64,000 nucleotides of DNA from Rhizobiaceae bacterium (GCA_019635795.1 JAHBYV010000017.1:1-64000); one strand, 5' to 3'; shown: positions 30,701 through 40,924, counted from the first letter of the stretch. Program-made: numbers and translations. Notes: generated by a model not told the origin, from the sequence alone.

Positions 30701-33700
30701 CGAGCGACCAGCTTGGGTTTGGCGTTTCAAGGGCCGGCGACATTAACGGCGATGGCATCGAGGATCTCGTTGCTGGCGCTGATAATGGCGGAGATGGAGG
30801 CGCAGGAGCTGGCGAGGCCTATATCATTTTCGGTCGTAGCAACAGCAATTTCGGAACGCTGAGCGGCACACGCAATGTAGTCGATGTCACAAACCTTGTC
30901 CCTACACAGGGTTTCATCGTCCAGGGAGACTTGGCATACGATAATCTTGGGAGAAGCATGTCTCCAATCGGTGACGTTAATGGGGATGGCTACAACGATC
31001 TCATCATAGGCGCTGAGGCTGCCGACACCGGAGGCACAAGTTCCGGAAATGCTTATGTTATTTTTGGTCGCAGCAATGGCAGCTTTGGAACGCTTACCAG
31101 CGGACGAAATGTCGTAGACACATCCACGCTTGGCTCAACCCAAGGCTTCATCATCCAAGGGGATACCGACTATGATTATTTCGGATACTCCGTTTCGGGT
31201 GCAGGCGACATCAACGGCGACAGCATCGCTGATATTATCGTCAGTACGTACAGTGGTGACGATGGTGGAAGCAGCGCGGTTGAAGCCTATGTCATCTTCG
31301 GCCGCACAAACAGCAATTTTGGAACGTCGTCCGGTGGAAGAAATGTGCTTGACACGACCAATCTCGCACCCACACAAGGCTTCATCATTCAGGGCGATAC
31401 AGCCAACGACTACTTTGGCAGGTCTGTGTCGTCACTTGGCGATGTGAATGGTGATGGCATAGCCGATCTGATTGTCGGCGCCGATGGCGGAAGCGATGGC
31501 GGCTCCGGCGCAGGCGAGGCCTATGTCGTCTTTGGTCGCAGCAATAGCAATTTCGGTACGCTGACCGGCGGTCGAAATGTGCTTGACACAACAACCCTTG
31601 CTTCAACACAAGGCTTCATCATTCAAGGTGATACAGCAAGCGACAGTTTGGGCTTTTCGGTCTCAGGTGCTGGCGACTTCAACGGCGACGGGTACACTGA
31701 TTTGCTTGCCGGTGCGTACAATGCAAAGACAGGCGGGGTGGCCTACGGTTCAGCCTACATCATATTCGGACGAAGTGATGGCAGCTACGGTACCCCAACC
31801 GGCGGTCGACAGGTCCTAGATATTACCAATCTCGGCGACCAAGGCATAAAGATCAAAGGAGATGCTGCCGACGACTCTCTGGGCTTCTCGGTTTCCGGCG
31901 GACGCGACATTAACGGTGATGGCTATGCAGATGTAATAGTTGGCGCCTTCAAAGGCGACGATGGCGGCGTTGATGCTGGCGAGGCCTACGTCATTTATGG
32001 CAATGCAGCTTTCACCTCCGTTGTCACTGTCGGCACATCTGCTGCCAACCATCTGTCCGGGTCTGATTCAGCTGACACCATCACCGGCAATGGCGGGGCA
32101 GACGTTCTGCTCGGCTTTGGCGGGAATGACGTCATAAATGTGAGCGATACCACCTTCCGCCGCATCGATGGCGGGGCGGGCGATGACAAGCTGTTGCTTG
32201 CCGGTGCAGACCTCGACCTCAACTTCAAATCCCTCGCTGCCGATGTCGTCACCAATATCGAAACCATCGATATTTCCGGCACCGGAGACAATTCCATCAC
32301 CCTGACAATGCAGGATGTGCTGGATATGTCGTCAACAACAGACAGGCTGGTCATTGATGGCAATGATGGCGATTGGGTTGTGGCGGAAGGCTTTACAGAC
32401 AGCGGAAACGACGGCACCATCGGTGCCAAGACCTACAACATCTTCACCAATGGCGGTGCGACGCTCTGGATCAACAAGAACATCGCAAGCGTACTTGATG
32501 CCAATGCTCCCACAACAAAGGGCACCATCACGGCATTCATCGACGATGTGGAGACAACAACCGGCTCTATCGCCAATGGCGGGCTGACCAATGACAACAC
32601 CCCTGCTCTTTCCGGCACGCTTTCTGCCGCACTCGGCGGCGGTGATGTTGTGGAGGTTCTTCGCGATGGCACTGTTGTCGGCACAGCAACTGTCGCCGGC
32701 TCGAACTGGAGCTATAATGACACAGGCGCGGCGGATGGCGCACACACCTATCGCGTTCAGGTGCGCAACGGGGACGGCAAGACAGGCGCTCTGTCAAAGG
32801 CCTATACGGTCACTGTAGACACCAGCGTTCCGACCGCAACGATCAGCTCTATCACTGACGATGTGGTGCGCAATACCGGCACAATCGCAAGCGGTGGGAT
32901 GACCAATGACACAAGCCCGGCGCTTGCAGGCACATTGTCAGCAGCGCTTGGTTCGGGAGACGTTGTGCAGGTTCTGCGCGATGGCGCGGTGATCGGCAAT
33001 GCGAGCGTCACCGGCACAAACTGGACCTATGCTGACACCGGCGTGACAGATGGCGCGCATTCCTACACGGTCAAGGTTGTAGACCTTGCAGGCAACAGCA
33101 GCACCACAGCTGCCTACACCATCACGGTTGATGCGACGGCGCCAGGCACACCCACGATCAAGACGATCTCCAGTGACATGGGTACGCTAGGAGATTTTAC
33201 GACTTACGCAACATCGGTCGTGGCAACGGGTGAAGCTGAAGCTGGCGCAACAGTTGAAATCCTGCTTGGTTCAACTGTTGTCGGCACAGTGACGGCTGAC
33301 AGCACCGGCATCTGGCAGTCGGGCAATATTGATATAAGTGCAATTGCGGTGGGCAGCACCGGCACCCTCAAAGCACGCGCTATCGATACGGCCGGCAATG
33401 TGTCTGCCGATGCTACTCAGCTCATCACAAAATCATCCTCAGTGCTGGACACGACCAGCCTCGCACCAACTCAAGGGTTTATCATCCAGGGTGTTGCGGG
33501 CGATCAGTTGGGCTCGTCAGTCACCATGCAGGATATGAATGGAGACTATATACCGGACCTGATCGTGGGTGCTAACGGCGCTCCCGCCAGAACCTATGTT
33601 GTGTTCGGAAAGGTCGGCACCAATTTCGGTACGCTCACCAGCGGTCGCAATGTGGTCAATGTCGCCAGCCTCGCTCCGACTGTTGGCTTTGTTATTCAAG

Positions 33701-35517
33701 GAACATCTGATTCGAGCCTTGGCATGTCAGTTGCGGCCCTCGGCGATGTCAACGGAGACGGCATTAAGGACATAGTGATTGGTGCGCCTTACGCAGATGC
33801 CGCCGCAACGAATTCGGGCGAGGCCTTCGTCATTTACGGTCGCAGCAACAGCAATTTCGGTACGCTCACCAGCGGTCGCAACGTAATGGATATGGCTACA
33901 CTGGCTCCAACCCAAGGCTTCGTAATATCCAAAAACTATACTGACTATCTAACTGGAACGTCAGTATCATCAGCGGGGGACATAAACGGAGATGGTGTTG
34001 CGGATATTGCCGTGTCGATGCCGGGCGCTAGCGACCACGGATTATCAAGAGGGACAGTCACGATCATCTTCGGACGCAGCAATAGCAACTACGGATCATT
34101 GGTTAACGGACGCAACGTTCTCGATGTCGCTACTCCTCAACCAACCGTTGGTTTCAGAATAATCGGCGACACCGACAACGATAAAATGGGAAATTTTGTT
34201 TCAGCTGCAGGCGACGTCAACGGCGACGGAATTGGCGATCTGATCGTAGGGGCACAATATGGCGATGACGGAGGCACAGACGCTGGCGAAGCCTATGTAG
34301 TCTTCGGTCGCACCAATAACGGTTTTGGCGGTCCAGATATTAATGGAACAAATAATATTTTCCTCAATTCGCTTGCTCCTACGCAAGGCTTTGTTATCCA
34401 GGGAGATTTAGCATCCGATTATTTAGGTGGGTTTGTATCTTCCGCTGGAGATATCAATGGCGACGGACGGACAGACCTCTTTGTCGGCGCTCGGAACGGC
34501 GACCTTGGCGGGTCAAATTCCGGCCAGATATATGTGATTTACGGGCGTTCCAACAGCAATTTTGGTACTCAGGTTGGCGCGCGAAATGTGATCGACACAA
34601 CCAGTCTGGCCCCAACACAAGGCTTCATTATTCAGGGAGATACGGCCAGTGATACGCTGACATTTGCTACATCGGCCGGCGATTTCAATGGAGATGGTTA
34701 TAAGGATTTGCTCCTTGGCGCCGACGGAAACGCCGGCGGCGGAACGAACGCGGGTGCGGCCTATCTGATTTACGGACGCGCTGACGGCACGTATGGAACT
34801 CTGGTTGGCGGAAAGCAGATCCTCGACCTGACAAACCTTGGCAGCGCCGGATTTGTCATTCAAGGTGATACCGCCCAAGACCGGTTTGGTCAGCGCATCA
34901 TGGGCGGGATGGATGTTAACTCCGACGGTTATTCAGACATCATAGTAGGTGCATCTGGCGGAAGCGATGGAGGGGGCTATGCCGGCGAAGCCTATGTCAT
35001 CTACGGCAGCCCAACGTACCGGCCGAATATCACTGCCGTCGGCACATCTGCTGCCAACCATCTGTCCGGATCTGATTCAGCTGACACCATCACCGGCAAT
35101 GGCGGGGCAGATGTCCTGCTCGGCTTTGGCGGGAATGACGTCATCAGCGTGAGCGATACCACCTTCCGCCGCATCGATGGCGGAGCGGGTGATGACACGT
35201 TGCGGCTGAATGGCTCGAACCTGCACCTTGATTTCACCAACCTCGCCAGCGATGTTGTAACCAATATTGAAGGCATCGATTTGAGCGCAACTGGCAGCAC
35301 AAATAAGGTTACGCTGACAATGCAGGATGTGTTGGACATGTCGTCTACGACGGATATCCTCAAGATCGACGGCAAGGCCGGCGACTCCGTTTTTGCAACC
35401 GGGTTTACCGATAGCGGTGTTGATCAGACAGCATCGGGAACCACCTACGATGTTTACACCAACGGTGGCGCAACGCTGTGGATCGACAAGGAAATCAATA
35501 CGGTCGTCGTCATTTAA
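27793..35517 (+). CDS. giant repeat surface protein: Bap-like N-terminus, Ig-like repeats, two FG-GAP propellers, RTX-like ends
   Basis: A 2574-residue protein without a Sec signal. Residues 1-140 resemble the prefix of BapA/LapA-type adhesins, ending in a Gly/Ala-rich hydrophobic stretch. Seven Ig-like repeats of about 100 residues follow (about 140-870), then seven FG-GAP repeats of about 77 residues (about 873-1410) with calcium motifs of the form DxNGDGxxD. Next is an RTX-like module (about 1413-1570, GNGGADVLLGFGGNDVI), three more Ig-like repeats (about 1570-1885), another seven FG-GAP repeats (about 1890-2410) and a second RTX-like module to the end. Seven FG-GAP repeats form one integrin-type propeller, so two are predicted. 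RTX repeats and a C-terminus of hydrophobic residues suggest type I secretion. Role inferred: surface attachment or biofilm. No exporter genes are adjacent. Confidence 0.88.
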   Translation: MATLSVLTDRPNTEVNGSISAPQAQSNLVIQDSASNVTNYIRQGSDLIVQMESGKSYLIRNFAINGADFHNLIFSQGSVNTLVDLSGAFISVPAGILPAGAITLEVLGAGTSTGVLLGILGTAVAVGGVGAALATGGGGDTTAPHKLSAIKVRDDVENLTGELQSGDLTNDNRPTFSGTDGEAGARVELRDRSGVVLATTTVAGDGTWSLTPSDSLSEGFNKLSLVQIDSAGNEGEAVEFDIIVDSVAPSAPSAIATYIDDVGLPTPASTASVTNDVKPSLNIVKLVEGSPALYVDGVRVESIYDAAAGTLTPVQALADGQHKFTWTITDSAGNESKQSSAFLLAVDSTPPLQTIVINSIVDDAGSLQGSISSGSTTDDGSPTLSGILSARLGRNEKLEVLRDGVVIGTAIVKGTDWVFSDTGLADGSHNYTLRIVDQAGNVSETSNSYNILLDTRVPSAIATIVAAKDTFGAIQGNVPNGGFTNDAGPELIGNLSSPLGSGEYLEILRDGVSLGQAVVEGTSWTFSDTDLVYGATYSYSVRVVDRAGNIGSLSNTYTISIDLVGTVSLISDDQGTITGSIASGATTDDTSPVLSGTLTDTLPTGGALEVLRNGVVIGTATVTGTNWTYADTGLLDGTSYSYTVRVRDAAGNAGTASAAHTIIIDTSVPTAAISSITDDVSRNTGTIASGGMTNDASPALAGTLSAALGSGDIVQVLRDGTVIGNATVTGTNWTYADTGVTDGAHSYTVKVVDLAGNSSTTAAYAITVDTTAPGTPTIKTISNDYGTAGDFTTYANSVVVTGEAEAGITVEILLGSTVVGTATADSTGIWQSGNIDISSIAIGSSGTLKVRAVDTAGNASADVTQTVTKYETTISASTLAPTQGFVIQGDTAGDNFGRSVSLAGDVNGDGIADMIVGAPYGDDGGTTAGEAYIIFGRSNGNFGTLTGGRNVLDVTNLLPTQGFIIQGDTTSDQLGFGVSRAGDINGDGIEDLVAGADNGGDGGAGAGEAYIIFGRSNSNFGTLSGTRNVVDVTNLVPTQGFIVQGDLAYDNLGRSMSPIGDVNGDGYNDLIIGAEAADTGGTSSGNAYVIFGRSNGSFGTLTSGRNVVDTSTLGSTQGFIIQGDTDYDYFGYSVSGAGDINGDSIADIIVSTYSGDDGGSSAVEAYVIFGRTNSNFGTSSGGRNVLDTTNLAPTQGFIIQGDTANDYFGRSVSSLGDVNGDGIADLIVGADGGSDGGSGAGEAYVVFGRSNSNFGTLTGGRNVLDTTTLASTQGFIIQGDTASDSLGFSVSGAGDFNGDGYTDLLAGAYNAKTGGVAYGSAYIIFGRSDGSYGTPTGGRQVLDITNLGDQGIKIKGDAADDSLGFSVSGGRDINGDGYADVIVGAFKGDDGGVDAGEAYVIYGNAAFTSVVTVGTSAANHLSGSDSADTITGNGGADVLLGFGGNDVINVSDTTFRRIDGGAGDDKLLLAGADLDLNFKSLAADVVTNIETIDISGTGDNSITLTMQDVLDMSSTTDRLVIDGNDGDWVVAEGFTDSGNDGTIGAKTYNIFTNGGATLWINKNIASVLDANAPTTKGTITAFIDDVETTTGSIANGGLTNDNTPALSGTLSAALGGGDVVEVLRDGTVVGTATVAGSNWSYNDTGAADGAHTYRVQVRNGDGKTGALSKAYTVTVDTSVPTATISSITDDVVRNTGTIASGGMTNDTSPALAGTLSAALGSGDVVQVLRDGAVIGNASVTGTNWTYADTGVTDGAHSYTVKVVDLAGNSSTTAAYTITVDATAPGTPTIKTISSDMGTLGDFTTYATSVVATGEAEAGATVEILLGSTVVGTVTADSTGIWQSGNIDISAIAVGSTGTLKARAIDTAGNVSADATQLITKSSSVLDTTSLAPTQGFIIQGVAGDQLGSSVTMQDMNGDYIPDLIVGANGAPARTYVVFGKVGTNFGTLTSGRNVVNVASLAPTVGFVIQGTSDSSLGMSVAALGDVNGDGIKDIVIGAPYADAAATNSGEAFVIYGRSNSNFGTLTSGRNVMDMATLAPTQGFVISKNYTDYLTGTSVSSAGDINGDGVADIAVSMPGASDHGLSRGTVTIIFGRSNSNYGSLVNGRNVLDVATPQPTVGFRIIGDTDNDKMGNFVSAAGDVNGDGIGDLIVGAQYGDDGGTDAGEAYVVFGRTNNGFGGPDINGTNNIFLNSLAPTQGFVIQGDLASDYLGGFVSSAGDINGDGRTDLFVGARNGDLGGSNSGQIYVIYGRSNSNFGTQVGARNVIDTTSLAPTQGFIIQGDTASDTLTFATSAGDFNGDGYKDLLLGADGNAGGGTNAGAAYLIYGRADGTYGTLVGGKQILDLTNLGSAGFVIQGDTAQDRFGQRIMGGMDVNSDGYSDIIVGASGGSDGGGYAGEAYVIYGSPTYRPNITAVGTSAANHLSGSDSADTITGNGGADVLLGFGGNDVISVSDTTFRRIDGGAGDDTLRLNGSNLHLDFTNLASDVVTNIEGIDLSATGSTNKVTLTMQDVLDMSSTTDILKIDGKAGDSVFATGFTDSGVDQTASGTTYDVYTNGGATLWIDKEINTVVVI
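29785..30160 (+). repeat. Ig-like repeat pair, first copy of a near-identical DNA block
   Basis: Encodes Ig-like repeats 6 and the start of 7 of the adhesin. The DNA matches 32818-33175 almost base for base, with scattered, mostly synonymous changes. The copies lie about 3.03 kb apart. Confidence 0.85.
30409..32015 (+). repeat. first set of seven FG-GAP repeats
   Basis: Seven consecutive coding repeats of about 230 bases. The consensus protein is LAPTQGFIIQGDT, SVSxAGDxNGDGxxDLIVGA, then EAYVIFGRSNSNFGTLTGGRNV. The seventh is shorter at its end, leading into the RTX-like module. Confidence 0.85.
32029..32500 (+). repeat. RTX-like calcium module, first copy
   Basis: Encodes GTSAANHLSGSDSADTITG through the segment TLTMQDVLDMSSTTD and NGGATLWI. 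The same module recurs at 35038-35515. The first about 160 bases are nearly identical in DNA; the later part is diverged but alignable. Confidence 0.85.
32818..33175 (+). repeat. Ig-like repeat pair, second copy
   Basis: Second copy of the block at 29785-30160, encoding Ig-like repeat 9 and the start of 10. Confidence 0.85.
33445..35020 (+). repeat. second set of seven FG-GAP repeats
   Basis: Seven repeats again, but more diverged than the first set: repeat 1 has lost part of the loop and repeat 3 has an atypical opening. The first four in particular vary at the calcium loop flanks. Confidence 0.82.
35038..35515 (+). repeat. RTX-like calcium module, second copy, forming the C-terminus
   Basis: Copy of 32029-32500 placed 3009 bases downstream. 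It ends the protein with INTVVVI and would carry the type I secretion signal. Confidence 0.82.
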
Positions 35518-35525
35518 GCCCAAGA

Positions 35526-35550
35526 AGGGCGGGCATCAAAAGCCCGCCCT
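35526..35550. terminator. hairpin between adhesin and comEC genes (convergent)
   Basis: A perfect nine-base-pair stem, AGGGCGGGC (35526-35534) with GCCCGCCCT (35542-35550), and a seven-base loop. No real T run follows on either strand, so it may act for both converging transcripts with help, or only protect mRNA ends. Confidence 0.55.
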
Positions 35551-37855
35551 ATTCACTCTTGCGGCGATCCTCAAAGCCACGTGCAGCGCGGGAATATCCG
35601 CGCTGCCGGTGCCAAGGGCGAAAAGGCTCATTTATCGCGTAGTACACCTTCAAAGGTTCCAGATTCTCGCCAATCTGAACTGAGGCTGCGCCATTTCTGG
35701 CAAGCAGTTGAGCGTCGATGAAGGTAACACCATCGCACGGCGCGCCTTTTGCCGGGACCTGAAGAACAACTAGATCGGCGATAGCGCAAAGCTCATCCGA
35801 TACGCGGTTTTCTGACGAGAACACGATGATCGCTCCTGTCGCGTGTTCCACAGCACAAACGCCTTTGCTGCATACAAAGCGCTGGTTTGAAATGTTAGCG
35901 AGCAGCGTGTCTTCCCTATCATTGATAGATTTCGCCGGAACGACCTCATCTGTCGCCATCGCCTTTTCCCATCCCTCAATCGTAAAGCCGCCGGTCTGCC
36001 TGCGGTTAATCAGGAGCTGGCCGTCCGCGCCTTTGATTGCGACAAGGCGTGCATCTTCTGAAACCAGCACATCGGTTTGCGGCGACGTTGCCAACAGAAT
36101 GCCACCAACGACCGCCATTGGAAGAGCAGCCCAGCGGATGCGCGTTGTAGGCAACACCGCAACCAGAAGCGCGGCGGTGAACCATATAACAGCATAGCCC
36201 GAGATTTCTCCAACCGCGTCCAGCGGTGATTGCTCGGAAAGCCAGTCCGATGTTTTCAACATGATGCTCAGGCCCTGCCCCATGATTGAAAACATAAGGC
36301 CGTCGAGACCGAAAGGCATCGCAATCATACCAAGTACCGCAAATGGCATCACGACCAGCGAAACAATTGGTGACACCAGCAGATTTGCAACAAGACTGAG
36401 TGGGGAAACGCGTTGGAAATGCCAAGCGCCATAGATGGAAGTTGCCGCCCCGGCCACCAATGCCGTTATTATGGTGCCCAAGACAGCCGTTACGGCTGCG
36501 GCTGCAATTCGAGCGACTATAGACCGCTCTCGCGGTTGCACCCCGCCAGACCAGCCCGAAGCAGTCCAGATCGAATAGCCGCCGATGAGCGCGGCGGTGG
36601 CGGCAAAGGACATCTGGAAGCTCGGCCCAACGATTTCGTGCGGTGTAACAACCAACACAGCAACAGCGGCTAGCGCGAGATTGCGCATTGATAGCGCACG
36701 CCGGTCCAACAATGTCGCAAGCAGCATGATTGCGATCATCAGGTAGCTGCGCATCGCAGCGATTTCTGCCCCGGAAATCAAAACATACGCAGTTAGAACG
36801 GCAAGCGCCCCCACCGATGCGAATTTTTTAACAGGGCGCCGCGAAGAAAAGCCCGGAAGCAAGGCAAAAGCACAACGGATCGCTCCCATCGCTATGCCCG
36901 CCACCAAAGCCATATGCAGGCCAGAGATCGACAGAATGTGTGCAAGTCCCGTCCGGCGCAGAGATTCATTGACCTCTTCCGGAATGCCTGCACGGACTCC
37001 CACTATCAGAGCCGCAGCTATTTCGCCCTCAGGGCCTCCAATGGCCGATCGTATTCGAGCTGCCAAAGCGTTGCGCACATTGTCGATGGTCGTTCGAAAC
37101 GTTGCCGCGTCCTGCTCGGTCAACATTTGGGGAACTGCAAGAAAATAGCCATTTGCTCCTATCCCGGCAAAGTAGCTATCGAACGAAAAATCATACCCGC
37201 CCGGACGTGTCGGACCCGAAGGTGGGTGGAGCTTGACCCGCCCCTTAATACTGGAACCTGCCTTAATCCCCGAGGGCAATCTTCCTGCCGAGACACGCAC
37301 CCTGTCCGGCTGATACCGCAGCGCAGGCTGCTGTGTCGATTGCACGTCGATCAACAGGCGAATGCGACCGTTGGCGAGATGGTCAATATCCACCACCTTG
37401 CCGGAAAGTGTAGTGGATACCTCACTCCCAAGCATTTTGGTGCTGGCAAGCGTAACCTCCAGTTTGGCCAGCGACGCACCCCCGGCAGCCAACGCAAGAC
37501 CTAAAAGGACGGTTCGCAAAGCCGGCTTGCCCCAGGCGCGGACTGCAAATGCCAACAATACCGAGAGCCAAAGGAGCAAGGGGAGCCAGCCGGGCTCAAA
37601 CCCCAACCGATAGTAAATCAGCGCGCCAACGCCTATAGCTACCGGCGCGAGAAGCGAAACAGTACCGCGCTCTTGTTCAAGATCGGAGAGTGACTTTAGC
37701 TCATTTATTGCGCTGTGTGCCCTCTCGAAGGCATCTTTCTGGCCGTCCGTCTGCCCAAAGTCGATTTGCACCGGGCGTAAATCCGCAGGTGCTGGATGCT
37801 CAAATGCATCTCGTTCATAATCGGGAAGCGTCGCCGCAATCGGCTTCAGGGCCAT
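35549..37855 (-). CDS. comEC: ComEC/Rec2 family DNA-uptake membrane channel
   Basis: A 768-residue polytopic membrane protein. An N-terminal DUF4131 region with soluble OB-like part (about 80-240) precedes the competence domain with the classic [21 protein letters not shown]. This family moves single-stranded DNA across the inner membrane. The C-terminal part (about 590-768) shows no HxHxDH motif of the metallo-beta-lactamase domain found in many ComEC proteins. The start at 37855 has AGGAG five bases upstream; an in-frame ATG at 37882 also exists. Divergent from gltX. Whether the organism is transformable is unknown. Confidence 0.9.
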   Translation of the reverse strand: MALKPIAATLPDYERDAFEHPAPADLRPVQIDFGQTDGQKDAFERAHSAINELKSLSDLEQERGTVSLLAPVAIGVGALIYYRLGFEPGWLPLLLWLSVLLAFAVRAWGKPALRTVLLGLALAAGGASLAKLEVTLASTKMLGSEVSTTLSGKVVDIDHLANGRIRLLIDVQSTQQPALRYQPDRVRVSAGRLPSGIKAGSSIKGRVKLHPPSGPTRPGGYDFSFDSYFAGIGANGYFLAVPQMLTEQDAATFRTTIDNVRNALAARIRSAIGGPEGEIAAALIVGVRAGIPEEVNESLRRTGLAHILSISGLHMALVAGIAMGAIRCAFALLPGFSSRRPVKKFASVGALAVLTAYVLISGAEIAAMRSYLMIAIMLLATLLDRRALSMRNLALAAVAVLVVTPHEIVGPSFQMSFAATAALIGGYSIWTASGWSGGVQPRERSIVARIAAAAVTAVLGTIITALVAGAATSIYGAWHFQRVSPLSLVANLLVSPIVSLVVMPFAVLGMIAMPFGLDGLMFSIMGQGLSIMLKTSDWLSEQSPLDAVGEISGYAVIWFTAALLVAVLPTTRIRWAALPMAVVGGILLATSPQTDVLVSEDARLVAIKGADGQLLINRRQTGGFTIEGWEKAMATDEVVPAKSINDREDTLLANISNQRFVCSKGVCAVEHATGAIIVFSSENRVSDELCAIADLVVLQVPAKGAPCDGVTFIDAQLLARNGAASVQIGENLEPLKVYYAINEPFRPWHRQRGYSRAARGFEDRRKSE

Positions 37856-37966
37856 TGCAGCTCCTCTGCCTCTTGCGCCCATGTCGTCCTATGCTACATG
37901 AGCGCCATCGAAAGGGAGCACATACATAAGGCTTCCCTTATAAACATATCGGAAGTCCGAAGAAAC

Positions 37967-39394
37967 ATGGCCGAAACCGTTATTACGCGCTTTGCGCCTT
38001 CACCCACAGGTTATCTGCACATTGGTGGCGCTCGTACGGCGCTGTTCAATTGGCTCTACGCAAAGCGCATGGGCGGCAAGATGCTGCTTCGAATAGAAGA
38101 CACCGATCGCGAACGTTCGACGGAGGACGCGACGCGGGCGATTCTGGACGGACTGACCTGGCTCGGTCTGGATTGGGATGGCGATCCAATCTCGCAATTT
38201 GCAAGGGCCGCACGGCATCGCGAAGTCGCGGAAGAGTTGGTCAGAGCAGGCAAGGCTTATTACTGCTACGCGAGCGCCGAAGAACTTACCGAAATGCGCG
38301 AAAAGGCACGAGCCGAAGGCAGGCCGCCGCGTTATGATGGACGCTGGCGTGACCGCGACCCCTCAGAAGCTCCAGCGGACGTGAAGGGCGCGATCAGGAT
38401 CAAAGCGCCGCAAGAAGGTGAAACCGTTGTGCATGATCGCGTTCAGGGAGACGTGCGTTTTCCCAACAAGGATCTGGACGATTTCATTATCCTGCGTTCA
38501 GATGGCAACCCGACATACATGCATGCGGTTGTGGTCGACGATCACGACATGGGCGTGACGCATATCATCCGCGGCGACGACCATCTCACAAACGCCGCGC
38601 GGCAGACCGTCATTTATAACGCGATGGGTTGGAAAGTGCCCGTGATGGCGCATATACCGCTTATTCATGGTGCTGACGGCGCAAAGCTCTCAAAACGACA
38701 TGGCGCACTTGGCGTGGAGGCATATCGTGAGATGGGATATTTGCCTCAGGCCCTGCTGAACTACCTCGCTCGCCTTGGTTGGAGCCACGGCAATGATGAG
38801 GTAATGTCAATCGCACAAATGACCGATTGGTTCGACATTGTTGATGTAAACAAGGGTGCCGCACGCTTTGATTTCGCGAAGTTGGAAGCACTGAACGGGA
38901 TCTACATGCGCAACACTCCCGATTCGGAGTTGTTGCAGGTTCTGGTTGACACATTGCCTTTTTTACCCGGCGGCCCGGCGATGCAGGCCAAACTCACACC
39001 GGCAATGTCAGAAAAATTATTGGCGGCTATGCCTGGTCTCAAGGAACGCGCGAAGACATTGGTTGAACTTGCGGACGGGGCAGCCTTTTTGTTCGCAGAA
39101 AGACCACTGATTCTTGACGAAAAAGCATCCTCACTTCTCAACGAACAGGCGAAGGCGATTCTGGCCGGAGCGCTTGAGAATCTTCGAAAGGTCGGTGATT
39201 CTGAATGGAACGCAGCTTCTGTTGAAGGCGCTGTGCGGACTTATGCAGAAAGTTCAGGCGTAAAATTGGGCTCTGTTGCGCAACCCTTGAGAGCAGCATT
39301 GACCGGAAAAACCACGTCGCCGGGGGTATTCGACGTTCTTGCTGTTCTTGGGCGAGAAGAAAGCCTTGAGAGAATTGGCGATCAAATCGATTAG
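37967..39394 (+). CDS. gltX: glutamate--tRNA ligase
   Basis: A 475-residue class I aminoacyl-tRNA synthetase. The HIGH-type motif is LHIGG (17-21, within [16 protein letters not shown]) and the KMSKS-type motif is KLSKR (240-244). The ATG at 37967 gives the family N-terminus [15 protein letters not shown]; the open frame further upstream has no family character. No zinc-type cysteine cluster is apparent in the first half. Many alphaproteobacteria carry two GltX proteins with different tRNA preference, so specificity for Glu or Gln tRNA is unresolved. Confidence 0.96.
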   Translation: MAETVITRFAPSPTGYLHIGGARTALFNWLYAKRMGGKMLLRIEDTDRERSTEDATRAILDGLTWLGLDWDGDPISQFARAARHREVAEELVRAGKAYYCYASAEELTEMREKARAEGRPPRYDGRWRDRDPSEAPADVKGAIRIKAPQEGETVVHDRVQGDVRFPNKDLDDFIILRSDGNPTYMHAVVVDDHDMGVTHIIRGDDHLTNAARQTVIYNAMGWKVPVMAHIPLIHGADGAKLSKRHGALGVEAYREMGYLPQALLNYLARLGWSHGNDEVMSIAQMTDWFDIVDVNKGAARFDFAKLEALNGIYMRNTPDSELLQVLVDTLPFLPGGPAMQAKLTPAMSEKLLAAMPGLKERAKTLVELADGAAFLFAERPLILDEKASSLLNEQAKAILAGALENLRKVGDSEWNAASVEGAVRTYAESSGVKLGSVAQPLRAALTGKTTSPGVFDVLAVLGREESLERIGDQID

Positions 39395-39574
39395 GGCAGG
39401 ATGGCTGACATATTACCTATTGAATTCAATCTTTTGCAATGCAACATTGCCGCCGAAGTTGCGCTGAGCATCATGCGGAGATGCCATGCCTGCATTGCGT
39501 AACGGTCTTTTTTCTATACTCGTGCTGTGGCAATTCTGCCCGTGTAAGCGCGCCCTGGTTGAGAGGAGTTTGTT

Positions 39575-40864
39575 ATGACCAACTCGGTTGCGAAGCTGGA
39601 TTTCGAAGGGAAGACACATGACTTCAAGGTAAAGGCCGGCACTGTCGGGCCAGCCGTGATCGACATTGCCTCCCTCTACAAGGAAACCGGCACGTTCACA
39701 TATGATCCGGGCTTCACTTCAACCGCGAGCTGCGAATCCAAGATCACATTTATCGACGGCGATGAAGGTATTTTGCTGCATCGCGGATATCCGATTGAGC
39801 AACTTGCAGAACATGGCGACTTTCTAGAGGTCTGCTATCTCCTGCTTTACGGAGAGCTTCCAACCAAGGCGCAGAAGGACGATTTCGACTATCGCGTTAC
39901 GCGCCATACAATGGTGCACGAGCAAATGTCGCGGTTTTTCACCGGGTTCCGCCGTGATGCTCACCCCATGGCTGTCATGTGCGGCGTAGTCGGCGCGCTG
40001 TCTGCGTTCTATCACGACTCGACCGACATTTCGGATCCTTACCAGCGCATGATTGCGTCGATGCGGCTGATCGCGAAGATGCCTACCATAGCAGCGATGG
40101 CCTACAAATATCATGTTGGCCAACCGTTCATTTACCCCAAGAACGAGCTGAACTATGCGGCGAACTTCTTGCATATGTGTTTTGCAGTGCCTTGCGAAGA
40201 ATACAAAGTTAATCCGGTGCTGGCGCGCGCAATGGACCGAATTTTCATTTTGCACGCGGACCACGAGCAGAACGCGTCCACCTCAACGGTACGGCTGGCC
40301 GGATCGTCTGGAGCTAACCCATTTGCATGTATCGCCGCGGGCATTGCTTGCTTGTGGGGTCCTGCACACGGCGGCGCAAACGAAGCTGCGCTCAATATGC
40401 TGGCCGAAATCGGCAACGTCGACCGAATTCCTGAATTCATCGCGCGCGCCAAGGACAAAAATGATCCTTTCCGCCTGATGGGTTTTGGACACAGAGTCTA
40501 CAAAAACTATGACCCTCGCGCAAAGATCATGCAGAAGACCACGCATGAGGTTCTTGCTGAAATCGGCATCAAGGACGACCCGCTGCTTGACGTAGCGATG
40601 GAGCTGGAACGGATCGCTTTGACGGATGAATATTTCATCGAAAAGAAGCTGTATCCAAATATCGATTTCTACTCCGGTATTACGTTGAAGGCCTTGGGCT
40701 TCCCCACCACCATGTTCACCGTGCTCTTCGCATTGGCGCGCACTGTTGGCTGGATTGCTCAGTGGAAGGAAATGATCGAAGATCCTCAGCAGAAGATCGG
40801 ACGCCCTCGCCAATTGTATACGGGCTACCCAGAGCGCGACTACGTGCCGATCGCCAAGCGCTGA
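39575..40864 (+). CDS. gltA: citrate synthase (type II, hexameric class)
   Basis: A 429-residue TCA cycle enzyme condensing oxaloacetate and acetyl-CoA. Family motifs include [58 protein letters not shown] (catalytic histidine) and PNIDFYSG (catalytic aspartate). AGGAG lies six bases before the ATG. It is followed by a strong terminator. Confidence 0.98.
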   Translation: MTNSVAKLDFEGKTHDFKVKAGTVGPAVIDIASLYKETGTFTYDPGFTSTASCESKITFIDGDEGILLHRGYPIEQLAEHGDFLEVCYLLLYGELPTKAQKDDFDYRVTRHTMVHEQMSRFFTGFRRDAHPMAVMCGVVGALSAFYHDSTDISDPYQRMIASMRLIAKMPTIAAMAYKYHVGQPFIYPKNELNYAANFLHMCFAVPCEEYKVNPVLARAMDRIFILHADHEQNASTSTVRLAGSSGANPFACIAAGIACLWGPAHGGANEAALNMLAEIGNVDRIPEFIARAKDKNDPFRLMGFGHRVYKNYDPRAKIMQKTTHEVLAEIGIKDDPLLDVAMELERIALTDEYFIEKKLYPNIDFYSGITLKALGFPTTMFTVLFALARTVGWIAQWKEMIEDPQQKIGRPRQLYTGYPERDYVPIAKR

Positions 40865-40889
40865 TCAAACCCAGATTGAGCTACTATAT

Positions 40890-40924
40890 GGGCGCTGTTC
40901 TTCGGACAGCGCCCTATTTCTTTT
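40890..40924 (+). terminator. Rho-independent terminator after gltA
   Basis: A nine-base-pair stem, GGGCGCTGT (40890-40898) with ACAGCGCCC (40906-40914), then TATTTCTTTT. The hairpin abuts the end of the convergent lpxB, whose stop codon is at 40914-40916. Confidence 0.85.

Noticed and set aside
29785-35515. CRISPR-like or tandem non-coding repeats
   Set aside because: The repeats are in frame, about 230-330 bases long and code for Ig-like and FG-GAP domains.
35526-35550. Strong bidirectional terminator after the adhesin
   Set aside because: The stem is perfect but neither side has a T run, so it is kept only as a hairpin with modest confidence.
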